Positions 1 through 9,456 of a DNA stretch of 64,000 nucleotides are shown here, in pieces (the stretch's first letter is position 1; every line of letters begins with the position of its first letter). A program made the position numbers and the translations under genes. The stretch is from Haloarcula rara (GTDB lineage: Archaea; Halobacteriota; Halobacteria; Halobacteriales; Haloarculaceae). The notes under the pieces are model-generated. The model was given only the letters and a program-made list of their open reading frames with translations. It made no database searches and was not told the origin of the DNA. Location: positions 1,984,001 to 2,048,000 of the forward strand of contig NZ_CP119785.1 in NCBI RefSeq assembly GCF_029338235.1, read 5' to 3'.

Positions 1-2
1 AC

Positions 3-851
3 CAGCTCGGTGATATCGTCTGGGGCGGCAGTCCGCCGATCCACAAGGGGCTCCAGCCGGTGTACGGCGAGTACGCGCTGGGCTGGCTGCTCGTTAGCGT
101 GCTGGCCGGGATGGCCCACCTCGCTGTGGGGTGGACGCTCGGCTTCTTCAAGAACTTAGAGCACGGGCTCTGGGACGCCATCACTGAGAGCGGTTCCTGG
201 CTCCTGATGCTGTTTGGCTTCTGGACCTGGATCTTCAGCGACTTCCCTGCCGGCAGCAAGCCCGGCTTCATCATCGGGAGCGAGGCCGTCTTCGCGGGTA
301 ATCCGTTCGGGCTGGGCTTTACCGGCTTCTCGGCGACCGTCGGGATGGCGGCGCTGGCCGTCTTCGTCGTCGGCCTCGTGCTCATCGCGCTCGCGGACTT
401 CGCCGAGTTCGTCGAGGCCGTCTTCCTGCAGGTATTCGTCAACGGGCTCTCCTACACCCGATTGGCAGCGGTCCTGCTGGCGAAAGCCGGGATGGCCTTT
501 GTCGTCAACCTGCTGTTCTTCGGCGTCTACGTCGACAGCAAGGGCGGCTGGCACTTCGGAATCGGCGGCATGCCGCCGGTGCCCGAAGGGTCCGAGACGG
601 TGATGTATCACGGCTACGAGGTCACGAGCATCATGTTCCCGGGCCTGATGCACTCGGGTATCGCCGGCGTCGTCGGCGGGCTGCTCGTGCTCGTGCTCGG
701 CCATATGCTGGTGCTCATCCTCGGTGTCACGAGCGCCGGCCTGCAGGCCGTGCGTCTCGAGTACGTGGAGTTCTTCGGGAAGTTCTTCGAGGGCGGCGGC
801 AAGAAGTACAGTCCGTTCGGCTACGAGCGGACCTACACGACAGACGACTGA
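3..851 (+). CDS. atpI: A-type ATP synthase subunit I, C-terminal part
   Basis: The reading frame is open from the window edge, so the 5' part and start codon lie outside. About 282 residues are visible and hold several hydrophobic helices with short loops, as in the membrane half of the a/I subunit, which forms the proton half-channel against the c-ring. The visible stretch GWTLGFFKNLEHG and the Gly-rich last helices fit this family. It is first of the visible run atpI-K-E-C-F-A-B-(bop)-D on the same strand, which supports the call more than any single motif. The upstream partner atpH would lie before the window (family knowledge, not seen). Confidence 0.93.
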   Translation, partial: QLGDIVWGGSPPIHKGLQPVYGEYALGWLLVSVLAGMAHLAVGWTLGFFKNLEHGLWDAITESGSWLLMLFGFWTWIFSDFPAGSKPGFIIGSEAVFAGNPFGLGFTGFSATVGMAALAVFVVGLVLIALADFAEFVEAVFLQVFVNGLSYTRLAAVLLAKAGMAFVVNLLFFGVYVDSKGGWHFGIGGMPPVPEGSETVMYHGYEVTSIMFPGLMHSGIAGVVGGLLVLVLGHMLVLILGVTSAGLQAVRLEYVEFFGKFFEGGGKKYSPFGYERTYTTDD

Positions 852-981
852 CTGCCGCCATATTTCCGGCTATAGAAGCAGCGAAATTATCGACCGATCG
901 TCGACTGGTACCCACTCACAGACGGTCGTCCAGCCACGCCTAAACCGCCAGAACAGGCTGCTGACGAACCGTTTTGGGAAC

Positions 982-989
982 CTTTATGA
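982..989 (+). promoter_or_regulatory. Putative TATA box before atpK
   Basis: The 199-bp gap between atpI and atpK contains CTTTATGA about 65 bases before the atpK start, implying a leader near 40 nt. An internal promoter would allow extra synthesis of the c subunit, which is needed in many copies. Inferred from sequence only. Confidence 0.4.
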
Positions 990-1050
990 ACTCCGTGGCG
1001 TCACATACGCCTGTTCGGACACGAGCAACTTCACAGAGGACTTCAACAAC

Positions 1051-1311
1051 ATGATCGAAACCATCGCACCCGTTGTCAACGCTGTACTGCAGGAAGGTAC
1101 TGCTGCTGCGCCAGCTATCCCACCGAGTGCCGCCGCCGCACTCGCTGTCGGTCTCGCTGCGCTCGGCTCGGGCTACGCCGAGCGAGGTATCGGCGCTGCC
1201 GCCGTCGGCGCCGTCGCGGAGGACGACAGTATGTTCGGCCGTGGACTCATCCTGACAGTCCTGCCGGAAACGCTCGTCATTCTCGCGCTGGTCGTCGTCT
1301 TCGTCGTATAA
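1051..1311 (+). CDS. atpK: A-type ATP synthase subunit K (c-ring proteolipid)
   Basis: An 86-residue protein with two hydrophobic hairpin helices joined by a short polar loop (residues about 42-62), the classic c-subunit design. The second helix carries a Glu at residue 73 in LPETLVI, the expected proton-binding carboxylate of the rotor ring. The first helix is Gly/Ala-rich for tight packing. The reading frame is open further upstream, but the ATG at 1051 gives a family-sized product and no sensible domain lies upstream. It sits between atpI and atpE, 18 bases before the latter. Confidence 0.95.
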   Translation: MIETIAPVVNAVLQEGTAAAPAIPPSAAAALAVGLAALGSGYAERGIGAAAVGAVAEDDSMFGRGLILTVLPETLVILALVVVFVV

Positions 1312-1329
1312 ACATCTCCCTTTTCAACA

Positions 1330-1914
1330 ATGAGCCTTGAAACAGTCGTAGAGGACATCCGAGACGAGGCCCGCGCGCGTGCAGAGGAGATTCGGGCCGA
1401 GGCCGACGAGCGCGCCGACGAGATTATCGCCGACGCCGAGGCCGACGCGGAGGAAATCCGCGAGGAGCGCGAGGCCGAGGTCGAGCGCGAGATTTCCCAG
1501 GAGCGCGAGCAGCGTCTCTCCTCGGCGAAGCTCGAGGCCAAGCAGGCCCGACTGGGCGCCCGCCGGGACGTGCTCGAAGACGTCCACGAGGACGTCGAAC
1601 AGGCCGTCGCCGACCTCGAGGGCGACCGCCGCGAGGAGCTGACCCGCGAGTTGCTCGACGCCGCCGCCGACGAGTTCGACGACGGCGCCGCGCTTCGGGT
1701 CTACGCTCGCGCCGAGGACCAGTCGCTCATCGAGGATATCCTCACTGAATACGACGATGCAACGTTCGCCGGTGAGCAGGAGTGTCTCGGCGGTGTGGTA
1801 GTCGAGAGCGAGGCCTCCCGAGTCCGTGTGAACAACACGTTCGACTCCGTGCTGGAGACCGTCTGGGAGGACAACCTGAAAGCAATCAGCGACCGACTCT
1901 TCGAAGACCAATGA
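1330..1914 (+). CDS. atpE: A-type ATP synthase subunit E (peripheral stalk)
   Basis: A 194-residue, very acidic protein whose first about 100 residues are an almost unbroken charged helix (long Glu/Arg/Ala runs), as in the coiled-coil half of the E subunit of the peripheral stalk. The remainder is a globular domain ending in SDRLFEDQ. The family pairs with subunit H to link the A/B head to subunit I. The stop overlaps the next start as ATGA, so translation of atpE and atpC is probably coupled. Confidence 0.95.
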   Translation: MSLETVVEDIRDEARARAEEIRAEADERADEIIADAEADAEEIREEREAEVEREISQEREQRLSSAKLEAKQARLGARRDVLEDVHEDVEQAVADLEGDRREELTRELLDAAADEFDDGAALRVYARAEDQSLIEDILTEYDDATFAGEQECLGGVVVESEASRVRVNNTFDSVLETVWEDNLKAISDRLFEDQ

Positions 1915-2987
1915 GTCTGTACGGAACAGCATCCGGCGGCCGGGCAAGCAACTACGAGTACGTCATCGCTCGGGTCCGCTCCCGTCGCGCTTCGCTGTTC
2001 GACGACGACGACTACCGCAAGCTGGTCCGGATGGGGACGAGCGAGATCGCTCGTTTCATGGAAGAGACCGAGTACGAGACCGAGATGAACGCACTCGGGG
2101 CCCGCTACAGCGGTTCGGACCTCGTCGAGTACGCGCTGAATCGCAACCTCGCGAAACACTTCGACGACCTGCTTGAGTGGTCCGAGGGGGCGCTGTACAA
2201 CTACATCGCACGCTATCTGCGGAAGTTCGACGCCTGGAACGTCAAGACGGTCATCCGCGGGTTGTACGCGGGTGCCGACCTCTCGGCCATCGAGGACGAC
2301 TTCATCCGGGCCGGCGAGTTCAGCGAGCAGCGCGTCGACGCGCTGCGCAACGCCGGTTCCATCGAGGAGGTCGTCGAATCGCTCGACGACACTATCTTCG
2401 GAGCGTCACTGGCCGAGGCGTACGAGGTGTACGAGGAACAGCAGGTCCTCGTGCCCCTGGAGAACGCTGTCGACCGCGCGTTCTACGAGACACTGCTCGA
2501 CGGGCTGCCGAGCAACCCGGAACGCGACAGTGCGACGGGGCTGTACGTCCAGTTCCTGCGGGCCGAGGTGGACTTCCGAAACCTCCGGAACGCCCTTCGG
2601 CTGGCCCGAAGCGGCGCGGAGACGGACCCGGCCGAGTACTACATCGACGGCGGCAAACTCTTTGACCAGCAGTCCCTGACCCAGCTTACGGCCAACATGG
2701 ACAATCTGGTCGCAACTGTGCGTGACAGCACGTACGGCGACGACCTCGATTCGGCCCTGTCCGCGCTGGAAGACGCCGGGAGCCTGGTCGAGTTCGAGCG
2801 CGCACTCGACGCGGCGCTGCTGGAGTACGCCGACAAGTTGTCGACCCGCTACCCGCTGTCGGTCTGTCCGGTGCTGTCGTACATCCTCGCCAAGGAGCGC
2901 GAGGTCGACAACATCCGGGCCATCGCCCGCGGTCGCGAGGCGGGGCTTTCCCCCGACGAGATCGAACAGGAGCTGGTGATACTATGA
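1911..2987 (+). CDS. atpC: A-type ATP synthase subunit C (central stalk collar)
   Basis: 358 residues beginning MSLYGTASGG at the ATG that overlaps the atpE stop by four bases. The open frame extends upstream inside atpE, but that part is a shadow. The protein is helical and matches the V-type subunit C/d family, which sits on the c-ring and couples it to subunits D and F of the central shaft. The stop again overlaps the next gene, atpF, as ATGA. Confidence 0.94.
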   Translation: MSLYGTASGGRASNYEYVIARVRSRRASLFDDDDYRKLVRMGTSEIARFMEETEYETEMNALGARYSGSDLVEYALNRNLAKHFDDLLEWSEGALYNYIARYLRKFDAWNVKTVIRGLYAGADLSAIEDDFIRAGEFSEQRVDALRNAGSIEEVVESLDDTIFGASLAEAYEVYEEQQVLVPLENAVDRAFYETLLDGLPSNPERDSATGLYVQFLRAEVDFRNLRNALRLARSGAETDPAEYYIDGGKLFDQQSLTQLTANMDNLVATVRDSTYGDDLDSALSALEDAGSLVEFERALDAALLEYADKLSTRYPLSVCPVLSYILAKEREVDNIRAIARGREAGLSPDEIEQELVIL

Positions 2988-3310
2988 GCCAGGAGATAGC
3001 AGTTATCGGGAGTCCGGAGTTCACGACGGGCTTTCGACTGGCGGGGGTTCGCAAGTTCGCGGACATCCCCGCACAAGCAAAGGACGAGCAGCTGGACGAC
3101 GCCGTCTCGGAGATGCTCTCCGACGACGACGTCGGCATCGTCGTGATGCACGACGACGACATGGACCATCTCTCTCGGTCAGTTCGGAAAGCGGCCGAGA
3201 CGAGTGTCGAACCGGTGCTGGTCACTCTCGGCAGCGAGGGTGCCGGCAGCGGCGGGCTGCGTGAACAGATCAAACGAGCCATCGGTATCGACCTGATGGA
3301 CGAGGAGTAA
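2984..3310 (+). CDS. atpF: A-type ATP synthase subunit F
   Basis: A 108-residue protein opening IAVIGSPEFTTGFRLAG, the conserved N-terminal strand and turn of V/A-type subunit F, followed by a short alpha/beta domain with the segment VGIVVMHDDD. It binds subunit D in the rotating shaft. It overlaps atpC by four bases and ends three bases before atpA. Confidence 0.95.
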   Translation: MSQEIAVIGSPEFTTGFRLAGVRKFADIPAQAKDEQLDDAVSEMLSDDDVGIVVMHDDDMDHLSRSVRKAAETSVEPVLVTLGSEGAGSGGLREQIKRAIGIDLMDEE

Positions 3311-3313
3311 ACT

Positions 3314-5074
3314 ATGAGTCAAGCAACAGAATCCGACGTCCGCGAGGACGGCATTATCGAAAGCGTCTCGGGACCGGTCGTAACGGCTCGGGACCTCGAC
3401 GCCCGGATGAACGACGTCGTCTACGTCGGTTCGGAAGGGCTGATGGGTGAGGTCATCGAAATCGAAGGCAACATCACCACCATCCAGGTGTACGAGGAGA
3501 CCTCCGGGGTCTCCCCGGGTGAACCGGTCGAAGGGACCGGTGCGCCCCTGTCGGTGGACCTCGGGCCGGGAATGCTCGACGCCATCTACGACGGCGTCCA
3601 GCGCCCGCTCGACGTCCTGGAGGAGAAGATGGGCTCGGCGTATCTCGACCGCGGTGTCGACGCGCCGGGTATCGACCTGGAGAAAGAGTGGGAGTTCCAG
3701 CCGGAAGTCGCGGAAGGCGATTCGGTCGAGGCCGGCGACATCGTCGGCACCGTCCCCGAGACGCCCAGTATCGACCACAAGGTGATGGTCCCGCCGAACT
3801 CCGATGGCGGCGAAGTCACCGCCATCGAGTCGGGCACGTTCACCGTCGAGGAGACGGTCGTCGAACTGGACTCCGGCGAGGAGATCCAGATGCGACAGGA
3901 GTGGCCGGTGCGCCAGCAGCGGCCCTCCGTCGACAAGGAGACCCCGACCGAACCCCTCATCTCGGGCCAGCGCGTGCTCGACGGCCTCTTCCCCATCGCC
4001 AAGGGCGGGACCGCGGCGATTCCCGGTCCCTTCGGGTCGGGCAAGACCGTCACCCAGCACCAGCTCGCCAAGTGGGCCGACGCGGACATCGTCGTCTACG
4101 TCGGCTGTGGCGAGCGTGGCAACGAGATGACCGAGGTCATCGAGGACTTCCCGGAACTGGAAGACCCAATCACGGGCAACGCCCTGATGGACCGGACCTG
4201 CCTCATCGCGAACACGTCGAACATGCCCGTCGCAGCGCGAGAGTCCTGCGTCTATACGGGTATCACCATCGCGGAGTACTTCCGCGACATGGGCTACGAC
4301 GTCGCGCTGATGGCCGACTCCACCTCCCGGTGGGCCGAGGCCATGCGTGAAATCAGTTCGCGACTCGAGGAGATGCCCGGCGAGGAGGGGTACCCCGCGT
4401 ACCTCTCGGCGCGCCTCTCGGCGTTCTACGAGCGGGCCGGCTACTTCTCGAATATCAACGGCACCGAGGGCTCCGTCTCCGTCATCGGTGCGGTGTCGCC
4501 CCCGGGCGGGGACTTCTCGGAGCCGGTGACCCAGAACACGCTGCGTATCGTCAAGACGTTCTGGGCGCTGGACGCCGACCTCGCGGAGCGTCGGCACTTC
4601 CCCTCTATCAACTGGAACGAGTCGTACTCGCTCTATCGGGAGCAACTCGACCCATGGTTCGTCGACAACGTTCGGGACGACTGGCCCGAGACGCGACAGT
4701 GGGCCATCGACACGCTGGACGAGGAGGCCGAACTGCAGGAGATTGTCCAGCTCGTCGGGAAGGACGCGCTGCCGGAGGACCAGCAGCTGACCCTGGAAAT
4801 CGCGCGCTACCTGCGTGAGGCGTGGCTCCAGCAGAACGCGTTCCACCCGACGGACACCTACTGCGAGCCCGAGAAGACGTACCGTATCATGGACGCTATC
4901 AAGACGTACAACGACGAGGCCTTCGAGGCGCTCGACGCCGGAGTGCCCGTCGAGGAACTCACCGACATCGAGAGCGCTCCGCGGCTCAACCGCATCGGCG
5001 TCCAGGAGGACTACAACGAGTACATCGACGAGCTCGAGGACGACATCACCTCGGAGCTCCGGGAGCTCTACTAA
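3314..5074 (+). CDS. atpA: A-type ATP synthase catalytic subunit A
   Basis: 586 residues, normal for the catalytic subunit that hydrolyses or makes ATP in the A3B3 head. Visible are the N-terminal beta-barrel (residues about 10-75), the non-homologous insertion typical of V/A-type A subunits (about 120-190), and the P-loop GPFGSGKT near residue 237. Downstream are GCGERGNEM and SRWAEAMRE, which shape the nucleotide site. No intein is visible. The stop overlaps the atpB start by one base (TAATG). Confidence 0.98.
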   Translation: MSQATESDVREDGIIESVSGPVVTARDLDARMNDVVYVGSEGLMGEVIEIEGNITTIQVYEETSGVSPGEPVEGTGAPLSVDLGPGMLDAIYDGVQRPLDVLEEKMGSAYLDRGVDAPGIDLEKEWEFQPEVAEGDSVEAGDIVGTVPETPSIDHKVMVPPNSDGGEVTAIESGTFTVEETVVELDSGEEIQMRQEWPVRQQRPSVDKETPTEPLISGQRVLDGLFPIAKGGTAAIPGPFGSGKTVTQHQLAKWADADIVVYVGCGERGNEMTEVIEDFPELEDPITGNALMDRTCLIANTSNMPVAARESCVYTGITIAEYFRDMGYDVALMADSTSRWAEAMREISSRLEEMPGEEGYPAYLSARLSAFYERAGYFSNINGTEGSVSVIGAVSPPGGDFSEPVTQNTLRIVKTFWALDADLAERRHFPSINWNESYSLYREQLDPWFVDNVRDDWPETRQWAIDTLDEEAELQEIVQLVGKDALPEDQQLTLEIARYLREAWLQQNAFHPTDTYCEPEKTYRIMDAIKTYNDEAFEALDAGVPVEELTDIESAPRLNRIGVQEDYNEYIDELEDDITSELRELY

Positions 5075-6486
5075 TGAAAGAGTATCAGACAATCACTGAG
5101 ATCAGCGGCCCGCTGGTGTTCGTCGAGACCGACGAGCCGGTCGGCTACGACGAGATCGTCGAGATCGAGATCGGCGACGGCGAGACCCGCCGTGGCCAGG
5201 TGCTCGAATCGGCAAGCGACCACGTCGCCATCCAGGTGTTCGAGGGGACGGAGGGTATCGACCGCGATGCCTCCGTTCGCTTCCTGGGCGAGACGATGAA
5301 GATGCCCGTCACCGAGGACCTCCTCGGGCGAGTCATGGACGGTACCGGCCAGCCAATCGACGGCGGCCCGGAAATCGTCCCCGACGACAGACAGGACATC
5401 GTCGGCGCGGCTATCAACCCGTACTCCCGGGAGTACCCCGAGGAGTTCATCCAGACCGGGGTGTCGGCCATCGACGGCATGAACACCCTGGTCCGCGGTC
5501 AGAAACTGCCCATCTTCTCGGCGTCGGGGCTGCCCCACAACGACCTCGCGCTCCAGATCGCGCGACAGGCATCGGTGCCAGAGGAGGAGGAAGGCAGCGA
5601 GGAGGGCTCTGAGTTCGCTGTCATCTTCGGTGCGATGGGTATCACGGCCGAAGAGGCAAACGAGTTCATGGACGACTTCGAGCGCACCGGCGCGCTTGAA
5701 CGCTCCGTCGTCTTCATGAACCTCGCGGACGATCCGGCCGTCGAGCGGACGATTACGCCGCGACTCGCGCTCACCACGGCCGAGTACCTGGCCTTCGAGA
5801 AGGACTACCACGTGCTGGTCATCCTCACGGACATGACCAACTACTGTGAGGCGCTCCGAGAGATCGGCGCCGCACGTGAGGAGGTCCCGGGCCGACGTGG
5901 CTATCCCGGATACATGTACACGGACCTGGCCCAGCTCTACGAGCGGGCCGGCCGTATCGAGGGTCGTGACGGCTCTGTCACCCAGATTCCCATCCTCACG
6001 ATGCCGGGCGACGACGACACGCACCCGATTCCGGACCTGACCGGCTACATCACCGAGGGCCAGATCTACATCGATCGGGACCTCAACAGCCAGGGCGTCC
6101 AGCCCCCCATCAACGTCCTGCCAAGCCTGTCGCGGCTGATGGACGACGGTATCGGTGAGGGCCTGACCCGTGCCGACCACGCCGACGTGAAAGACCAGAT
6201 ATTCGCCGCCTACGCGGAGGGTGAGGACCTGCGCGACCTCGTGAACATCGTCGGTCGCGAGGCGCTGTCGGACCTTGACAACAAGTATCTGGACTTCGCC
6301 GACCGCTTCGAGGAGGAGTTCGTCGACCAGGGGTACGACACCGACCGCGACATCGACGAGACGCTCGAACTCGGCTGGGACCTGCTCTCGATGCTCCCGA
6401 AAGATGCGCTGAACCGCATCGACGAAGAGCTCATCGAGGAACATTACCGCGAGGAAGAGACGGCCGAAGAAGTCGCTGCGGACTGA
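5074..6486 (+). CDS. atpB: A-type ATP synthase subunit B
   Basis: 470 residues beginning [16 protein letters not shown] at an ATG sharing its A with the atpA stop. It is the non-catalytic head subunit: where subunit A has a P-loop, this protein has [11 protein letters not shown]. The conserved EMTNY-type region appears as [12 protein letters not shown], and [21 protein letters not shown] is strongly diagnostic. An open frame upstream to about 4822 lies inside atpA and was not used. It is followed by a 126-bp gap holding the rhodopsin promoter. Confidence 0.98.
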   Translation: MKEYQTITEISGPLVFVETDEPVGYDEIVEIEIGDGETRRGQVLESASDHVAIQVFEGTEGIDRDASVRFLGETMKMPVTEDLLGRVMDGTGQPIDGGPEIVPDDRQDIVGAAINPYSREYPEEFIQTGVSAIDGMNTLVRGQKLPIFSASGLPHNDLALQIARQASVPEEEEGSEEGSEFAVIFGAMGITAEEANEFMDDFERTGALERSVVFMNLADDPAVERTITPRLALTTAEYLAFEKDYHVLVILTDMTNYCEALREIGAAREEVPGRRGYPGYMYTDLAQLYERAGRIEGRDGSVTQIPILTMPGDDDTHPIPDLTGYITEGQIYIDRDLNSQGVQPPINVLPSLSRLMDDGIGEGLTRADHADVKDQIFAAYAEGEDLRDLVNIVGREALSDLDNKYLDFADRFEEEFVDQGYDTDRDIDETLELGWDLLSMLPKDALNRIDEELIEEHYREEETAEEVAAD

Positions 6487-6555
6487 GAGCGGCGACGGTT
6501 TCGACCCTCGTTCTCACGGCTCTCGACTGGGTTCACGCAAGCTTCGCCGCTTAGT

Positions 6556-6571
6556 ACCCAACTGATTGGGT
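6556..6571 (+). promoter_or_regulatory. Palindromic upstream element of the rhodopsin gene
   Basis: ACCCAACTGATTGGGT is a 16-base imperfect palindrome (six-base arms around CTGA) directly upstream of the rhodopsin TATA region. From memory it resembles the upstream activator of the Halobacterium bop promoter bound by the oxygen/light regulator Bat. A further AACCCAA half-site lies at about 6592-6598. The palindrome is observed; binding by a Bat-like protein is inference. Confidence 0.6.
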
Positions 6572-6574
6572 GTG

Positions 6575-6584
6575 CTAAACTTTA
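6575..6584 (+). promoter_or_regulatory. Putative TATA box of the rhodopsin gene
   Basis: CTAAACTTTA lies 29-38 bases before the ATG at 6613, only a few bases after the palindrome. This spacing predicts a nearly leaderless transcript, as is known for bop in Halobacterium. Confidence 0.5.
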
Positions 6585-6612
6585 CCTTCGGAACCCAAAT
6601 TACAGTTGCACT

Positions 6613-7368
6613 ATGCCACAACCAGGAAGCGAACAGATATGGCTATGGCTGGGTACAGCAGGCATGTTCCTCGGCATGCTATACTTCATCGGCCGAGGCT
6701 GGGGCGAGACGGACGACCGTCGCCAGAAGTTCTACATCGCGACGATACTGATAACAGCGATCGCGTTCGTGAACTACCTGGCGATGGCGCTCGGGTTCGG
6801 GCTGACCATCATCGAGTTGCCCAACGACCCCGAGGCGCCCATCTACTGGGCCCGGTACACTGACTGGCTGTTCACCACGCCGTTGCTGTTGTACGACCTC
6901 GCCCTGCTCGCCGGGGCGGACCGCAACACCATCTCGACGCTCGTCAGTCTCGACGTGCTGATGATCGGTACCGGCGTCGTCGCGACGCTGTCGGCCGGTA
7001 GCGGCGTGCTTGCGGCGGGCGCCGAACGGCTCATCTGGTGGGGAATCAGCACCGCGTTCCTGCTGGTGTTGCTGTACTTCCTGTTCAGCTCGCTGTCGAG
7101 CCGGGTGACCGATCTGCCAAGCGACACCCAGGGGACCTTCCGCACGCTGCGGAACCTCGTGGCCGTCGTCTGGCTGGTCTACCCCGTCTGGTGGCTCATC
7201 GGCACCGAGGGGCTCGCCCTGGTCGGCATCTTCACGGAGACGGCCGGCTTCATGGTCATCGACCTGGTCGCGAAGGTCGGCTTCGGGTTCATCCTCCTGC
7301 GCAGTCACAGCGTCCTCGACGGCGCCGCGCAGGCCCAGACGACGGGTGCCTCGCCCGCTGACGACTAG
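6613..7368 (+). CDS. bop: Bacteriorhodopsin (light-driven proton pump, cruxrhodopsin-like)
   Basis: 251 residues with seven hydrophobic helices. All key residues of bacteriorhodopsin are present at a constant offset: Arg81, Asp84 and Asp95 in [15 protein letters not shown] (equivalents of R82, D85, D96), Glu199 and Glu209 (proton release), Asp217, and the retinal Schiff-base Lys221 in AKVGFGF. Keeping both Asp residues marks an outward proton pump rather than halorhodopsin or a sensory rhodopsin. MFLGMLYFI and the HSVLDGAA tail look like Haloarcula cruxrhodopsins. No brp/blh, crtY or bat gene is nearby. Its place between atpB and atpD is striking. Confidence 0.97.
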   Translation: MPQPGSEQIWLWLGTAGMFLGMLYFIGRGWGETDDRRQKFYIATILITAIAFVNYLAMALGFGLTIIELPNDPEAPIYWARYTDWLFTTPLLLYDLALLAGADRNTISTLVSLDVLMIGTGVVATLSAGSGVLAAGAERLIWWGISTAFLLVLLYFLFSSLSSRVTDLPSDTQGTFRTLRNLVAVVWLVYPVWWLIGTEGLALVGIFTETAGFMVIDLVAKVGFGFILLRSHSVLDGAAQAQTTGASPADD

Positions 7369-7383
7369 CGCAACTGGCGTCAT

Positions 7384-7426
7384 GACCCACGAACGGCGTG
7401 GGTCCGACTGACGACGCGGATTTTTT
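7384..7426 (+). terminator. Hairpin and T-run after the rhodopsin gene
   Basis: A perfect 8-bp stem GACCCACG/CGTGGGTC around AACGG (7384-7404) is followed, after a short spacer, by six T residues at 7421-7426. It lies 16 bases after the rhodopsin stop and before atpD, so it would end the rhodopsin transcript and make atpD depend on its own promoter or on read-through. Confidence 0.5.
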
Positions 7427-7501
7427 CCACCGCGAACCCGACAGCCACGCCGCCGAGACGACTGAAAACGGTTAACTGGCTACGCCCGAAACGGCCCTGT
7501 A

Positions 7502-8194
7502 ATGGCGAAGGACGTCAAACCCACTCGGAAGAACTTGATGCAGATAGAGGACCGCATCGAGCTCTCCGAGCGCGGGCACGATACGCTGGAGAAGAAGCGT
7601 GACGGCCTCATCATGGAGTTCATGGATATCCTCGACCAGGCACAGGACGTCCGTGAAGACCTCGACGACTCCTACGACCGCGCTCAGGACGCGATCAACA
7701 TGGCCCGGGCGATGGATGGCGACGTGGCCGTCCGTGGTGCCGCGGCCGCACTCAAGGAACACCCCGAACTGACGACTCAGTCGAAGAACATCATGGGTGT
7801 CGTCGTCCCCCAGATCGATTCGACGGGCGTCAAGAAGTCCCTGGACGAGCGTGGCTACGGCGTGATGGGCACCTCCGCCCGAATCGACGAGGCCGCCGAC
7901 GCCTACGAGGAACTCATCGAGAACATCATCCTCGCCGCCGAGGTCGAGACGGCGATGAAGAAGATGCTCGAGGAGATCGAGACCACAAAGCGGCGCGTCA
8001 ACGCCCTGGAGTTCAAACTCCTGCCCGACCTCCACGACAACAAGGAGTACATCGAGCAGAAGCTCGAAGAGCAAGAGCGCGAGGAGATCTTCCGCATGAA
8101 GAAAATCAAGGCCAAGAAAGAAGAGGAGGAAGACGCGCTCGCGGCCGAGGAAGCCGAGAAAGCGGAAGCGGAACGGCTCACGGCAGACGACTGA
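7502..8194 (+). CDS. atpD: A-type ATP synthase subunit D (central shaft)
   Basis: 230 residues opening [19 protein letters not shown], typical of V/A-type subunit D, which forms the long antiparallel coiled-coil shaft inside the A3B3 head. Both ends are highly charged helices: residues 1-75 and about 130-220, the latter with dense Lys/Glu runs. A GGTTAACTGG motif about 30 bases upstream could act as promoter. It is separated from the rest of the atp operon by the rhodopsin gene. The next gene is convergent. Confidence 0.95.
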   Translation: MAKDVKPTRKNLMQIEDRIELSERGHDTLEKKRDGLIMEFMDILDQAQDVREDLDDSYDRAQDAINMARAMDGDVAVRGAAAALKEHPELTTQSKNIMGVVVPQIDSTGVKKSLDERGYGVMGTSARIDEAADAYEELIENIILAAEVETAMKKMLEEIETTKRRVNALEFKLLPDLHDNKEYIEQKLEEQEREEIFRMKKIKAKKEEEEDALAAEEAEKAEAERLTADD

Positions 8195-8210
8195 CGGGCG
8201 TGACGTCCTA

Positions 8211-8831
8211 TCACTGGTCGTTTGGTGAATCGTCCCACATGTTCGAATCGTCGTCCCAGCCGTCGTCTGCCACACCGGACTCGTCGTCGACAGTCGATTC
8301 TATCGTCTGACCACCAGAGGCCGACGTCGCTGTCGGGTCGTCCGTCGCCGCATCGGTTTTCGCCGAGAATCCTTCACTGACGACGACAGTGCCAGCGAGG
8401 ATATCGAACAGGCGTTGCCGGCGGTCCGACATCGCCATCGAGGCGAGGGCGACGAGATAGCCCAGCCAGGTCCCGGCGGTGATGGCGGGGATGTTCCGGA
8501 CCAGCGCTTTTCTCACCCCGATTTCGTCACCCGCTTCGGTCACGACGCGGATACCGAGGAGCCGCTTGCCGACGGTCTGGCCGTTCCAGACGGCTTCGAG
8601 GATGGGGCTGTAGCCGACGATGACGACGACGGCGGCGACGAGAGTACCGAAGATGAAGATGGTGTCGGCCGCCTCGGGACGCTGTGTGACCATGCCGAGA
8701 AGGAGCGAAAAAAGGGCCATGACGGTCATGACGACGAAGAAAACCACACCCATCAGCAGGTAGTCGATTATCTGTGCAACGGTCCGGGCACCGATAACGT
8801 CTGTATCCGACCGGCCTGGTTTCGTTGACAT
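8211..8831 (-). CDS. RDD family membrane protein
   Basis: About 206 residues from the ATG at 8831 (MSTKPGRSDTDV). A longer frame exists upstream, but the shorter start begins just before the RDD domain. The domain shows GARTVAQIIDYLLMGVVFF (Arg and Asp in the first helix), then a second helix pair and WNGQTVGKRLLGIRVV, the usual signature after the third helix. The C-terminal 60 residues are acidic and probably disordered. RDD proteins are small membrane proteins with suggested transport roles, so substrate is unknown here. Convergent with atpD. Confidence 0.85.
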   Translation of the reverse strand: MSTKPGRSDTDVIGARTVAQIIDYLLMGVVFFVVMTVMALFSLLLGMVTQRPEAADTIFIFGTLVAAVVVIVGYSPILEAVWNGQTVGKRLLGIRVVTEAGDEIGVRKALVRNIPAITAGTWLGYLVALASMAMSDRRQRLFDILAGTVVVSEGFSAKTDAATDDPTATSASGGQTIESTVDDESGVADDGWDDDSNMWDDSPNDQ

Positions 8832-8919
8832 GTACTTTCGTGTTTGTGACGGCGATAAATAGGTACTGCAGTACACCTGTACCCACCAGACTCATACTCG
8901 CCGCGGGCACAGGTCCGGT

Positions 8920-9312
8920 ATGTCCTGTTCGCACTGTGGCGGTGCCCTCGTGGCCGTCCCCGTTCGCGCGGACCTGCGCGAGTATCTCCCCGGGGACGCC
9001 CCCGCCGTGGCGCTCTGTCGCGCCTGTCTGGCGATGGAGCCGGCCGACGAGTCGCCCGACGATGTCCCGAACCTCACCGACCTCGACGACGCGTTCCCCG
9101 CCAGCGCGGACGCTGCCGTCCCTATGGCGCTGCTCGTCGGCCTGCTCGACTCGCTGGCGGTACACCGCGCGGAGATAACGGCGTTGCTCGAACGGGTCGA
9201 ACGGGCCGGGACGGACCCGTTACTGGCCGTCGACCGCCTCGCGGACAGTTACGGCGACGACGCGCACGTCGACCTCGGCCGTCGTCGGCACCAGCTCGAA
9301 CAGCTACTCTGA
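8920..9312 (+). CDS. Small zinc-ribbon haloarchaeal protein (DUF6276-like)
   Basis: 130 residues. It starts CSHCGG and has CRAC near residue 33, together a four-Cys zinc knuckle, followed by an acidic linker and a helical domain rich in Leu, Val and Arg. The layout matches the haloarchaeal family I remember as DUF6276; function is unknown. It is divergent from the RDD gene and convergent with prf1. The Cys pattern is seen directly; the family name is from memory. Confidence 0.75.
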   Translation: MSCSHCGGALVAVPVRADLREYLPGDAPAVALCRACLAMEPADESPDDVPNLTDLDDAFPASADAAVPMALLVGLLDSLAVHRAEITALLERVERAGTDPLLAVDRLADSYGDDAHVDLGRRRHQLEQLL

Positions 9313-9456
9313 GGCAATCCTAACGAGTTAGGCACTGTAAATTTATACATCCCGTCGCATGCACGAAATGCGGCAGACGTAAGCGTGTGTCCGCTTGTGG
9401 ACCGACACTCTGCCCACTCCCCTATTCCCCACCCCCCATTCCCCATTCTGGATGGG

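Noticed and set aside
3179..5092. Very long open frame on the minus strand opposite atpA, and a similar one opposite atpB (5071-6444)
   Set aside because: GC-rich third codon positions of the real genes keep the antisense frame open; translation lacks domains and atpA/atpB are certain.
6613..7368. Halorhodopsin or sensory rhodopsin
   Set aside because: Both Asp84 and Asp95 equivalents and both proton-release Glu residues are present, as in proton pumps.
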